DNA of 32,195 bases, from contig JAXCGZ010014185.1 in assembly GCA_037179515.1 (NCBI GenBank), positions 1 to 32,195 on the forward strand, written 5' to 3'. Numbering within the stretch: the first letter of the stretch is position 1; each line of letters begins with the position of its first letter. This document shows positions 14,543 to 25,967 of this stretch, in pieces. This DNA is from Halocaridina rubra. Taxonomy: Eukaryota > Arthropoda > Malacostraca > Decapoda > Atyidae. The translations under genes and the position numbers were made by a program. The notes below the pieces were generated by a model. That model ran no database searches, was not told the origin of the DNA, and saw only the letters and a list, made by a program, of their open reading frames with translations.

Positions 14543-15727
14543 TTAGGTGAGCGAGTCACTTCCCCCAAATAAAGGAACTGCAATGGAAAATCAATGTGGC
14601 AATGGTTTGAGAGACCCACAGCAATGTAACGAGATTAAAAAAAAATAGCAGAGGTCGTTCAACGGCAAAAGAATCAAATATGGTTTTTTGTACGGCTTTG
14701 GAAGATATAAAAATAATGAAAGAGTAAAACATGGTTGCTGATCTAATGGGCTGTGATTTCGCCTTTGGGAAAATAATGGTATTTTATTCTCGCCTGGAAT
14801 TCTCGGTAGCAGAGATTGGAGCAGAGGTGAATGTATCACAGAAAGGAGGGAAAAATATAAAAATAGATGACACAGGAGAAGGGTAAAAGGAACGGTGTGG
14901 GGAATATTGATTAAAATCGAAAGTAAAAGAACCAGGAATAAAAATAAGACTAAAAACCCTGTAAAGGTGTGAATGCTGAAGAGGGAACAACAGCTAACAC
15001 TTTGATAAAGTTGAGATGCATTTCGGTCTTTGATGTAACAGAAGTAAGAGTCATTGAAAATCTCATTTATCTCTAGCTTCAGGCAAAAAAGCCATCACTT
15101 CCACACTTTCTAGAGAGGAGTCATACCGAGATCAAACTAAAGAACTAGATTTTGTGTTGATGGAAAAGAAAGACGGCTGAGAGGAAAAAAAAAACTTAAA
15201 TACCTTGTTGGTTTAATAGTATGAAGGCCTTTGAAAAAAAAGGAGAAGAAGAGATGAAGGAAGTAGATCTACCCCCAGCTGGTAGTTTGCGAGGCATCAA
15301 GAGGGGCCTGAGAGTCGTTTGTACAGCATCCGAGTTTCGTAAATGTTTATGAGGCGTATCTGAATGTTGAAACTCCCCATGGTGGCCCTAGCAGTGGTGA
15401 ATGCCTCTGCCTCCTCCAAATTTTTACCCTCCTCCCCTGTAAGGGACAAAGCAGTATTATGATTATTATTATCTTGATATGGGGTAATTACCCTCTGCTC
15501 TTGGTCTAGTTGTTGCTGGTATAATTAGAGCAGTACCAGATCCTCTTCTGTAGATGGGTAGTTAGCTTTCAAAAAAAATTTAATGTTGCTACAGCTGCTG
15601 TTACTGTTTAATGAACAGACTTTATTTGGGTGTTTTTTTTCATAAGAAAAGGGGGAAAGTAAGGTGTAAAAGACTTCGAAACTAGAATTTTAGGATAAAG
15701 GAGAGAGTCAGAAGACGAAGGGAGTGA
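14541..15727. other. Noncoding, purine-rich in part
   Basis: Purine-rich on the plus strand from about 14640 to 15000 and again near 15170-15260. No gene or element is recognised. Confidence 0.5.
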
Positions 15728-15960
15728 GTATTTTTTTTTAAATTTTTTTTAACCTTTATTTCCATTTCATTACAATGGGTATTCGTCAGCCAGGGCAAGC
15801 CCCAACCCCCCACTGTGATGTCCAGCCACAGCAGTTCCTGCCAGTAAACAGCTTAAACTCTCGGTCTTGGACGGGGACCGATCTTTCGACCTCGTGAATG
15901 CGAAGCCAGCGCGTTACCACTGTGCTAAGGCTAAAAACTTACCCCAAGGGATTAAACATT
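15728..15960 (-). mobile_element. tRNA-derived SINE with A-rich tail
   Basis: On the minus strand a tRNA-like head starts near 15945. An A box reads TAGCACAGTGG (15927-15917) and a B box-like GGTCGAAAGATC lies at 15891-15880, about 36 nt downstream, the usual spacing of an internal RNA polymerase III promoter. The stem region GGCTTCGCATTC resembles an alanine-type anticodon arm. A tRNA-unrelated body of about 120 bp follows, and the element ends in an A-rich tail (T-rich on the plus strand, 15731-15750). I did not find clear target-site duplications. The element is a remnant with no coding capacity, and would need LINE machinery supplied elsewhere. Confidence 0.62.
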
Positions 15961-16297
15961 TTTAGAGTGTTGGTTAAAAGTTTTACTTTGAAAATTTAAT
16001 GAATGAAATTGCAGAATATTAATAATGCATTTTTTCGAAAGGTAGTGTATTTTATTCTATTCTTCTTGAATGTTTTCACCCTAATATACAGATATTATAG
16101 TCCACTATATTAACAGATATGAATATATTATTAGTACAGGTATATATAAAGACTACGTCATAATGAATGTTATAAGTTCTTATGTATATTTTTAAATTAT
16201 ATACATTACTTTATAATTTTCCTTGCTTAGCATACAAGAATCCATTTCTTGACTTTTTAGATAACTATAATTTCAATTTTGTGAGTTGGTTTCCGTA

Positions 16298-16343
<46 letters not shown>

Positions 16344-16345
16344 TT
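16298..16345 (+). repeat. (ATT)n microsatellite
   Basis: About 48 bp, pure. Confidence 0.97.
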
Positions 16346-16445
16346 AGTATTCAAACTGAGATTCCGCCGTAAGTGTTCTTTTTAAGTAATGACTTTAAAA
16401 GATAATGATGCTATATGTGGTCAGTTCCTATACAAGTAAGTAATA

Positions 16446-16913
16446 ATGTCAAAGGAAAGCTTCAGAAATTCCCGGACTTTTTTTTTCTTTTTCCCTTTTC
16501 TCTCTCCCATCTCCATTAACCACACCTCTTCTTCCTTCCACTTCTATTCTCTCATCATCCGAGATAATTGCTCTCGGCCTATTTCACTGGAAAACTTTTT
16601 CGACGAAGAGGCAATTTGCAAAAGCCATAACGGTGATCGGAAACGGTGCCAATTTCGCTCTTTGAGGTCATCTTGGGTCATTTCTGTTGATCTGCCAATA
16701 TATCTCTGGAGTCGAGTTTTTGATGACTTCGACGACCTGCCTCTTACTAAAGACTTAGAACTCCCTAACCATTCATTCAGCGGTATTGGCTCATATCTGG
16801 GTGGGGAGATAAGCTGTAATGAGCCTTATCGCTCCAAAAATTCCCAACGAATGGACGCCGCAGTATCGAGGCAGGAACGAGAAGTCGCTTTTCCTTTCTC
16901 TCTTGTGTTTTGA
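16446..16913 (+). other. Unrecognised 155-codon open reading frame
   Basis: This is the longest ORF in the window that is not driven by a microsatellite. The first third is pyrimidine-rich (Phe, Ser, Pro, Leu runs) and looks like chance. The remainder, from about residue 45, is of ordinary composition and locally less A+T-rich, containing ENFFDEEAICKSHNGDRK and later FDDFDDLPLTKDLELPN. No domain, signal peptide or membrane helix is recognised, no promoter or splice pair stands out, and neither end matches the exon candidates. It could be a single-exon relic, a transposon fragment or a chance frame. Confidence 0.15.
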
Positions 16914-17797
16914 GAACATTAAAATGGCTCTAATAAAAAGGACTTCTTATTTTACACTCTTTTTTTTTCTATTTTACTCTGTCATTTAAGAATTACGACC
17001 CACTCTCTCCCTCCACCACTCATTAAATTGCAGTTAAAAATAGGTAAAGACATTTCATGCCCTGCTATTGTCTTTTTGATTTAATGTAGCTCGTACACTT
17101 GACTACAAAAGGTTCCTGGGCTTTTGATTGTGGGTCTTTCTTTAAGTAAAAAATGGGCACTATTTCTGGGTGTTCTTCCTCTCTTCTTCAGTGTTTGAAC
17201 CCTTTCCCCAACCGCTATCTTTTTGATGACAGAATTATGGACTGTTGTAAAATCTGCTTCATTATTGGCGTCGTTATTCATAGTATTCAGAGCTTCACTC
17301 TGAAAAGACAGTCCATGTTAAAGCAATATTTTTTTCTTGTCATTATAATAATCCTTTTTTTGTGTGTCACTATACGTCCCCATTGTGGGGGTGGACTCAG
17401 AGTGTGGCTGAGGATTTAAGGCTGGAATCCCTTCCTAACGCCTTACGGAGGGCTCAATTTATTATTATAAAGATATAAAAATTTCAGGTATGAACGATAA
17501 ATTGTACAGTAATTTTGCAACTAGACTCTCCTAACTACAGGAGAAATCCAAATCAGAAACAATCTATTCCCCGTTAATTAAAACCGAGATTCTGTTATAG
17601 GCCTGGCTGCCATCATCGGAAACGGGCAAATGAATGAATTCCACAAATTATCTCATTACTTTCCCCAAATGACTTTCCCCTTCAAAGGTTTAATGATTAA
17701 TCTACCTTTGCTGAAACAAGTAATATGACGTGTTCTTTATTTTGAGTTCAATTAAGCACATCAAATACTCTGTTTAATGTCCTAAACTCCATTTCAT

Positions 17798-17800
<3 letters not shown>
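16914..17800. other. Noncoding, nothing recognised
   Basis: No supported exon, RNA or element. Confidence 0.5.
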
Positions 17801-17896
<96 letters not shown>

Positions 17897-17901
17897 CGCG
17901 C
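17801..17901 (+). repeat. (TG)n(CG)n compound microsatellite
   Basis: About 88 bp of pure TG passing directly into seven CG/GC steps. Both halves are alternating purine-pyrimidine. Confidence 0.98.
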
Positions 17902-18336
17902 TGTTTGATACCTCCTCCTAATTAAATATATGTCCAGAGGGCACATAGGGAAGGATAGTTAAGAAAAGGTGAATCTAGGGAAAAGCAATTTTACCTCAGC
18001 CTATGTCATAAAGTTGTGGAAATCTAATTTATACATGGATTACACAAATTAGGCTTACAGACATTAGGCCTAAAGGCTGATTAGTGTGACTTTCTGATAG
18101 TCTCGTATAGATTACATTTCACCTGCCAAGAAGATAATTAAATGTCATTAATGACGGCTGTAGGAGATAAGGTACGTTTTTACCTGTCCCATCAACTCTT
18201 CCTTCACCTTTCCTTCATTAATATTAGTTAGCAATAACTGGAGATTCGACAAAATGAATAGAATCTGCTTAATTAACTAATCAGTAGGAACGGCTCTTAC
18301 ACTGTTTTCAGCAGACCAGTATGAAAATTCATCTAT
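17902..18336. other. Noncoding, nothing recognised
   Basis: A donor-like aaggtacg at 18169-18176 has no open exon upstream. Confidence 0.5.
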
Positions 18337-18790
18337 TCAGAACGTTTGTTTAATCGGTAAAAAATAAAGACTGATTTCCACCCCAACCATAGGAAATTGG
18401 AGCAAATGTGAAGTCATAGGCCTATTTTGGGTACTTGGCTGGACCTCTGTATGGCCACCAGAGGCTAATATGGCCGGTTGCAACGGGGTTTCATTGCGGT
18501 TAGAGGATGAACCCGAAGGGACGATGCTCATTGTTACTGAACGATTTAGTTCGTAATAAGGCCTAGAAACTCCTACATAAAGCTATAGTTAATGTGCTCA
18601 TAAGACCAACGTTATCTGGGTTTGGGGTCCCAATATAGTCTTAACCAGTGGGAGGCATTCGGCGTCTGGTAATTTCTGCACGCATAAAATCTTGCAAATG
18701 ATGATCCAATGTCGGAGTAGAAATAGTTTATTAAGCCTTTATTGAGCACTAAAATAAAGGAGAGAACGAACTACCCATATTACAAAGTAG
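18337..18790 (-). mobile_element. Possible LTR-retrotransposon 5' fragment
   Basis: Read on the minus strand, two AATAAA signals in the 18.73-18.76 kb region are followed by TTGGGACCCCAAACCCAG (18633-18616). That motif partly resembles the TGGTGACCCC-type primer-binding site complementary to tRNA-Trp found in some arthropod Gypsy elements. About 85 nt later a 64-codon frame starts at 18531 (MSIVPSGSSSNRNETPLQ...), rich in Ser, Pro, Gln and Thr, as is common at the start of gag. The frame ends at 18337 with no capsid or protease motif. The element boundaries, reverse transcriptase and second LTR are not seen. It could be a truncated copy or a coincidence. Confidence 0.27.
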
Positions 18791-19292
18791 GCCGACAGAA
18801 GGTGTAAACTTTTTTTTTCTCCTTCATTCTTTCTCACCCACAGCACGTTGTAATTGGCCTCTTCTCAGGTTAGGACATTTATTTTAAGAGCAGCTAAAAC
18901 AGCAATCAGAGTCGTCGTTAAATAGAAACACCTTATTTAACTACGCATTTGTCAAAGAAAAAGCAAGGTTCCAAGTGTAAAATCGTGGCACTTTTGAAAC
19001 TTAAGTCCTCCTTCAAAATATATATTAAAAAAAATAATAATAATAATGCAGACATTCAAAAAATATACATTTAAGCGACATGAAATATGACAGCTGTCAG
19101 TCTTGGTATTTGACTGTTAGTCTTTTACAATTTCTGAATTCCCACAATTTGCAGTTTTTTTTCCTAGCTTCGAATTCTAAGAAATTTCACACCATCATCG
19201 TTAGTGCCTCCATGTTTTTTTTTTTTTTCAATTTCTGTTTCCCTGGTCTCATCCACCAATTGCTGTGTCTAAAATGCCATCTTCTAATGCAG
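18791..19292. other. Noncoding with a palindromic site
   Basis: Nothing coding; contains the perfect palindrome at 19088-19099. Confidence 0.5.
19088..19099. promoter_or_regulatory. Palindrome TGACAGCTGTCA
   Basis: A perfect 12-bp palindrome made of two TGACAG half-sites around an E-box CAGCTG. TGACAG is the core bound by TALE homeodomain proteins (MEIS/PREP/TGIF, Drosophila homothorax and achintya/vismay). One such site can occur by chance. Confidence 0.25.
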
Positions 19293-19351
19293 CAATTTCC
19301 AACATGTCCTCTTCCTCTCCAAGTCTTTTGTTCGAAGGAACATGGAGGAGG
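19293..19351 (+). other. Weak exon-like segment, 59 nt, phase 0 to 2
   Basis: A possible exon between the acceptor catcttctaatgcag and a donor ggagg|gtaaga. It is open from its first base, reading QFPTCPLPLQVFCSKEHGG plus two bases. Its length (59 nt) and phases (0 in, 2 out) are identical to the candidate at 25968-26026, so the two could only be used alternatively. The peptides agree at just 3 of 19 positions and the sequence is pyrimidine-rich, so chance is quite possible. Confidence 0.15.
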
Positions 19352-19383
19352 GTAAGAGAAACCCTCAAGAGTAGAGAAAGCAC

Positions 19384-19411
19384 TGCACACACACACACAT
19401 ATATATATACA
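19384..19411 (+). repeat. Short (CA)n(TA)n microsatellite
   Basis: About 28 bp, compound. Confidence 0.9.
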
Positions 19412-19986
19412 TGAATTTTTCTTTTCAAGCATTTTTTTTAATTACTGGTAGTGTTCGCAAGAGTGGTTTGTAAAGAGCTAGCTGCATAATGAAGCCATGA
19501 GGTTGTTTCCAGGAAGTGCTTTTTTTTTTAAGAGTTTTCCCCAAAATTTCCTTTGATTTTTTTCCTACTTTTTCTATTAGCATTGTTGTTGTTGACGTTG
19601 TTTGCATTTAAGAGTAAAAGTAAACACTCTTCTCCAGCCTCACTTGTGAATAGAGGACGAGATTTTCATTGTTGATATTTTGTTTGGGTAAAAGTCATGG
19701 TTAAATATAACATACGATCACATCAGGCTTTTGAGGGGAAACATTTTTGAGTCGTGATATGAAAAAGCTGTTCTTTTCCAGGGAAAATTAAACAAGCTAC
19801 TAAACCGTTTTCATTTTCACGTAAAATAACACTATTATTTTAGTTGTACTCTCAAGATACAATCTCTCTATATGAAGGACCAGTGTTAGTAAGCACTATA
19901 AATCAGAAATGATACCCAAAATGTACACTTATCACTAAAGTAACCTTAAAATTTCCTAAGTCTACTGAATATTAACTAACGCATTT
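19412..19986. other. Noncoding, nothing recognised
   Basis: No supported feature. Confidence 0.5.
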
Positions 19987-19987
19987 A

Positions 19988-20053
<66 letters not shown>

Positions 20054-20072
20054 GATGATGATGATGATGATG
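19987..20072 (+). repeat. (ATT)n(GAT)n compound microsatellite
   Basis: About 67 bp of ATT switching to about six GAT units. Confidence 0.97.
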
Positions 20073-20548
20073 CAAATGTAAAAAGAATAGCTCTCGAAGG
20101 CGCTTCCTCCACTTAGCACTAATTTCTCCCGTGGAGACCATAACTTATCGCTCAACAGACATAATTTTCTGCTCAGGACCCCACCAACAAAGGCCATTGA
20201 AAGCCATTAAGATATGCGTAATGCTAGGACGAACCATAATGAGAAAGGGGGAAGGACAAAAATATTTATATATGTCTTTCGGTATATCAATATAATGCCT
20301 TTTATATGACGCAAGGCATGGTCGACCATTCCATAGCTACACTGGCAGCGTCTTCTTTTGTATTTCGTTTAACAGATGAAAAGAATATTTAGCAGAAGAG
20401 AAAGTTATAGATTGCTGGAAAGCTACAATTATAAAGTCTTAATGCCGAGTCAAAAACCTTGCTTTCTATGTGTTCTCTCTGTTAATACATTACAAAAAGA
20501 AAACTTGATTCGAGTGACAACTCTCATAAGTAAATTACTCTTAAGAAG

Positions 20549-20677
20549 AAAATACTGCTCTTGGGAAATACGATTAAAAAATAACATTGGAACTTAAAAT
20601 CTAATATTATTTAAAAGTAGATAAAAAGTGCTTCTGGAGAGACGATTAAAATATAATACTGGAACGTAAAATCTAAT
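20549..20677 (+). repeat. Tandem duplication, 72-bp period
   Basis: cgattaaaa...ggaac(t/g)taaaatctaat occurs at 20571 and again at 20643, an exact 72-bp offset, with roughly three-quarters identity over the shared 56 bp. Confidence 0.8.
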
Positions 20678-20856
20678 TACACATGGAGGAGAATTTTTTT
20701 TTTTTTGGGGGGTGGGATGCCCTTTTATATATTTCATTATCTCTTCTAACCATTTCCTCGCAGCAGCATTATCTACTCTCGTTAACTTCTCCAAGAGGTT
20801 TAATATGGAATAAGAGAAAGGGTGTCTTAATCAATTTTCGCTTCCTCCAGTAGATA

Positions 20857-20985
20857 GCTTCAGAAAGGCCTTAAGAGTTTGATTTTGGAAATTAAATTAC
20901 CAATAATAATTGGACTTCCTTTGGCTAGGTTCAGAAAGGCCTTTTAGAGTTTGATTTTAGATACTGAATTATAGATAATAATTGG
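20857..20985 (+). repeat. Second tandem duplication, 71-72-bp period
   Basis: ttcagaaaggcctt...agagtttgatttt...aataataattgga occurs at 20859 and 20930. The unit sequence differs from that of the neighbouring 72-bp duplication. Confidence 0.85.
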
Positions 20986-22167
20986 ATGAAAAAAGGCCGA
21001 TAAGGAGGTAGATGAGCGTGGATGCTCTGATACCTTCTTTATTCCTCCCTTCCATTTCCCCCCATCCGCCTCCCCTCTCATCCCCTCTTTTAAGTTTTGA
21101 ATTGCAAAGTAGATTCGGTATGATTCCCCTTTATTCGGCCTAACTTGAGTAGGAAAGATGATTTTAGCGACCAAAACAGGCAGGCAGGCAGGCGATTTGA
21201 GAAAGGAAATTTGCGAATAGGCTGATAGGGAGGGGCTGCATGAAATATTCAGAGTGCTTGTGGTGCAGATTTTAGCCTTAATATTATTAGCCAATAGCTT
21301 TTGAAAGCTCTTAAGAAAGATAAATCATTATCCTCATCAAGCAAATTCCATTCTTTTGAAAAATATGTAGCAAAAAGAGAACTGAAAATAATGAAGGAAA
21401 ACTTAAAAGAGCTACTGGAAATGCCTGTGACTCACATTTTACCCAAACTGTTTTGAGACATTATCTTTGGATTCTGTTGTGCAAAGAAAAAGAAAAATTT
21501 GACAAAATAATATATATATTTTTTAAGGAGAATGTAGCATAAAGAGAAGCGACCACGGAAAAAAAAGAAGAAAACTGAAGGAAAAGGCTTTTGTTGAAGA
21601 AGGGTAGGATCTAGACTTGGATTTCATCATCGTTAATGATGCACTTCAGAGCTATAAAACAGATCTGGAGGTCGAATTAGATACCACTTCCGCCCTAAGT
21701 GGAGGCTTTGGGCCATTCTTCCTTTGAATCCAAAAAGGAGGATTTTATTTTGCATTAGATTTTTTCTTCTTCTTTTTTTGCAAGTTTAGAAGGTTTATAG
21801 GCCTATCTAAGAGGGTTTCTTTTTAGGGGAAAAGTGTGTGTGAGCTGCCAAAATGCATAAATTAGCAGCAACTTTCTTCTCTTCCGCGCGCGAATGGTCT
21901 CCCTGTCAGATCGTAACACACGTTTATTCTTCTTTTCCCTTGTGTGTGATATCCTTTCTCCTCTTTCTCACTTTCTAGAAGGAAATATATTTGGGGGATA
22001 GTGATTCCCACAGAAGCAGGGGGCTGCCATTTTATTTGATGAATACCGTGGTGGAAAAAAGTCTTAATGAAATCGATCCAAAATGTTCTGTGGTTCCTTA
22101 TTTCTTCTTCATTTTACTTTTCCACAACACCTGGTAATATTGTTCCACACACAATCCATTTTCGATT
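20986..22167. other. Noncoding, nothing recognised
   Basis: Contains (CAGG)4 at 21177-21192. Open frames here reflect base composition and have no splice support. Confidence 0.5.
21177..21192 (+). repeat. (CAGG)4
   Basis: Four tetranucleotide units. Confidence 0.9.
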
Positions 22168-22214
22168 TGGTAGTGTATCATGATGTCCAGGTCACTGAAT
22201 GTGATACACTACCA
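22168..22214. repeat. Perfect inverted repeat, 13-bp arms
   Basis: tggtagtgtatca (22168-22180) and its exact complement tgatacactacca (22202-22214) flank a 21-nt loop. Pairing does not extend outwards, so a miRNA precursor is unlikely. Confidence 0.75.
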
Positions 22215-25200
22215 CAAAGCTCTATATCTTCTTTTTAATCCTATTAATTAGGAGAAATAAATTAGGTTCTCCTTCAATGAAAACTTAGTTAACATGATAA
22301 CTGTGTATATTCATATTTTACCGCACATAAATATCACAATGAGTCCTCGGAAATTTTTCTAAATAATTGGGCTATGTTCTACTTCATTGCTATCTTCTCA
22401 GGGTATTCATGTCCACATCTCCCCAGTTTACTATCTAAATTCCTAACCATAAATGAAAAGATAATAAAAAATAAAAATCCACTCGCTTTTCTGGCGAAAG
22501 TCATCAGTTACGAGTCGTTGGCGACACTGCAGAGAGGGGGGACTTTGAATGACTTGAATTCGCGGAAATCTGGGACCCCTCTGGAAGGGAAAATAAAGGG
22601 GGTCTTGGGAGTGGATGGATATATCTGGATTTATGACTTCGATTTCTTGGAGGAGAAATTGTGTTTCTGGAAGAGTTATCAATGGATTATTCTGCTACTT
22701 TTGGCGCTTTTCATTTCACTTCAGCCATGAAATACGGTCTTTGTTATGACGGCTGTTGACACCATGGAAGCGTGTCTGAATGGACATGTTAGCTTTATAA
22801 GCTCTAACGGAGTTGAAAGAATTAATTTATACTTTTTCAAGTGGATTTTAGAAATACAATGTCATTGCAATTCTAAGTAAATATCTAATAGGGGAGAAAA
22901 CCACGAATATTTGATGTTGGAATCAACTAAGGCTGGTATATATATCCAGTTAAGTAGGGTAATTTAATAGGGATAAGACATTTATTAAACATTCATTCCC
23001 ACCCGAACAGAGATCATTATATACCCGCGGGTTACATCCAGGTGTCTGCTTCTTAGCCAGTCCAGCCAGCCTATCATTACACTATTTGTTTGCAATCTCC
23101 CTACTTGTACCACTCCTGGGGTAACTTTGCAGGGATTTAGAAGTGATGTAAAAACTTGAAATCCTCAAGGACAACATCTGAGTGGGAGTCATTCGGGTGG
23201 ATAAACAAATATACACTATGAAAAGCTTAATCTATTTATAAAACTTATTCGTTCTTTGTAACTGTCCGCAAATTAGAGCCAAATAGTTCGGTCAATCACA
23301 TTATGATGAAAGTTACAATGAAATCCTATTTATTATTAAACATACTCTTCACTTAAAACATTCTACTTATGCATATTTTCCAGTATATTCTTATGTTTCG
23401 ACTCTCTTTTTATCTTGACTGAGCTGTTCTTTTAATCTTAATACGTACACTTTCTTCCTTTCTTTACATATTCAGTATGTATTAAATGAATATGCTGGTT
23501 TTTATTTAGGTTTTTATGTCTTGAAATTAAACTGTAGTCATTTTTTTTTAATATATAATACAAGTGACGTCAGTGGCGTGACGAAAACGACTCGTTTTTC
23601 ATATTCTAAAAGGTCACTGGTCTTTGTATTTCAAGACATGAAAAAAAAACTCTCTTCAAATTCTCATTTTGTCATGCAAGCTGTTGCCATGCTGCTTAAA
23701 ATTTCTTGTACATTTATCTTACATTCACATTATAAAAAAGAATGTAACAAAGTTAAGCATAATTTCTGAACATACTGACCTCTTTGGTTAAAATACTGAC
23801 TAAAAGTACTTAAATCCAGTAAAGGCCAGTCTATTAATAAATATTAAAAGAAGACGTTTGCCTTGAATTTCCTGTTTTCTATAAAGTTATGTAGTTGTGC
23901 GTTCATTGAAAAATGGTTTACATGTTTGTTTGGATGTCTTAACTTCCTTTGCCTTCAAACTATACAATAGTTACTCCATATTTTGGAATCCAATGGTGTG
24001 CGCATTTTCAAATTAGAGAAAAAAATCATTGCACTCCGTAGTTAGGTTTTCGATATCCTTCAGTTTCAAGTGTCCACCAGTATTTCTGTAGAGCTGTGTA
24101 TTTGATTAAAATTGACACCTGTTGTTGAGTTCATGATGACTTCATATGAAAAGATAACCCTTGAAAGTGTTATAGAGAATAAACCATTATTTCAGTCAGG
24201 TTGAGTGTATGTTACTTAAACTGTATTTCTATTAACAATTGTGGTATCTCTATTTTAAAACTCTGGGTACAAGAACTTTACATTTTCCTGAAGCATAAAT
24301 TTGCTGGAATAGCTATATAGCTAATCAACGGATATGATTAACGTGAATTGCCATTAAGAGAGATGTAATATAAATGGTGCTGACATTGATTCACTTATCA
24401 TTAATGTGCAATAAGATAGAAGAAACAGGGCGCGTTACATGACAGTTTCTTTTGGGAGACAAGCGAGGCCATACATGTCCAAAGGCCGCAAACCGCGAGA
24501 TTCTAATTTGAGAGATGTATGCATCGTAAGAGCCTTATTCAAATATTACTGAGGGCTAGAATCATTTATGCATTAGGGCAACCGTCCTATAACTCAGAGA
24601 AGAACGTGTAACCTCAAGCATATTATTCTTCTAATAGGAATTCGCTGAACTTGGTACAGAGCTTGCCTAATGAGAGCACATTAGGGCCCGTAAGAGAGAC
24701 GGTGAATGTAGATCCGCGGTATTAGGAATCTCCCTCCTGAGTGTCCCTGTTCATTTCAGATAGTCTTAAGTACTGTTCAAGTGAAAGGACAGAGAGAGTT
24801 GAGTCTGCACAGATAGTCCATCAGGTTTATGACAGTTCTTAATAATCATGGAATATTTTAACCTAAGCCTCAAGTTTAATATGCCAAGCAAGGGGAGTGT
24901 AATAAAATAGCAGTTATTTAGGAGACATTAAGAGATGACGTCTTCAGACAGAATTATCCGACTAGTCCAAGTCGCTGCCAGGGTCTCTACCCGTGTAACC
25001 TTCTTGAGGTTTTATAGTGAGGTACACCCCACAGTGCAACTGCTTAGCATCTTCCAGGCCAACCCTATATCGAGCGACTTCCAGTTGACTTCACACTGAG
25101 TAAATTGGGTAGAATCATCATCTACAGCTACACTTGATTATCTGCTTCCCAGTGTCATTGGGTTATTACATCTTACTGTATTATATATCAGTGTTTATCT

Positions 25201-25967
25201 ATGTAATATTTATATATTTTATTCATATTACATAATGTGTGCTTCAAGCATCACCCATCCCCCATAGCTTAATTCATTCATACATATATTTATTTACCTT
25301 GCTTTAATTATTATAAAATTCATATTCTGCTGCTCTGTCATTTGTTGTGCCATGTCCATAGAAATTATAATGCCCAGTACACACTCTTAATTCACAAGTT
25401 TTCAGGAACATATATCAACGAGACATAAATGAAAGAGTCTATAAAACTTGTGCCGTTGCTTAGCCAACGTGTTATCAGTTACATAGACCTTTTGCAGGCA
25501 GGTAACGTAGACATTGATTGATATCTTATAACTCCTCTTTGAGATTAGACACCAGTCTACAGTAGGTGGTATAAGTTGCCGTGAGCGAGACGTAACTACC
25601 CCTTCTCTAAAAGTAGTAGCCCGTTAGAATCAGGTAGGTAAAAGTTCTCCAATAAGAAACTGAGTGTGGAATGTAGGAGTCCTTGATTCGATGGCTGAGA
25701 CAGCCAGCCAAAATAAGTGACTATGAGGGATTAGGTTTTAGGGTGGCGTGCGTGGCCAAAGGGATCTACACCTCCCCGTTTTGTTATGAGTAGCGAGGCT
25801 TTCTTGCTCAAAGACAATACAAGCGTCATGCCGCATCCAAGAACCCCCACCACATATGGACTGGCTTATAGACGCCATCGGTTAATGGCTTTCTTCCCCA
25901 TCAGTTTTTAGATTTTTTTTTTTTTTAAATACACTGATGATAGATATTGCTATATAGTCATCTTTAG
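22215..25967. other. Long intron-like stretch
   Basis: Nearly free of microsatellites, unlike the rest of the window. 24.4-25.1 kb is of more balanced composition. No exon with two good splice sites, no RNA gene and no element is recognised. The 118-codon frame at 22374-22730 has no further support. Confidence 0.5.

Noticed and set aside
22374..22730. 118-codon plus-strand frame
   Set aside because: No splice sites, domain or composition shift. The antisense frame over the same region is equally open.
23000..23205. Inverted cccacccgaa / ttcgggtgg pair as ends of a MITE
   Set aside because: Only about 9 bp match over 190 bp, with no target-site duplication.
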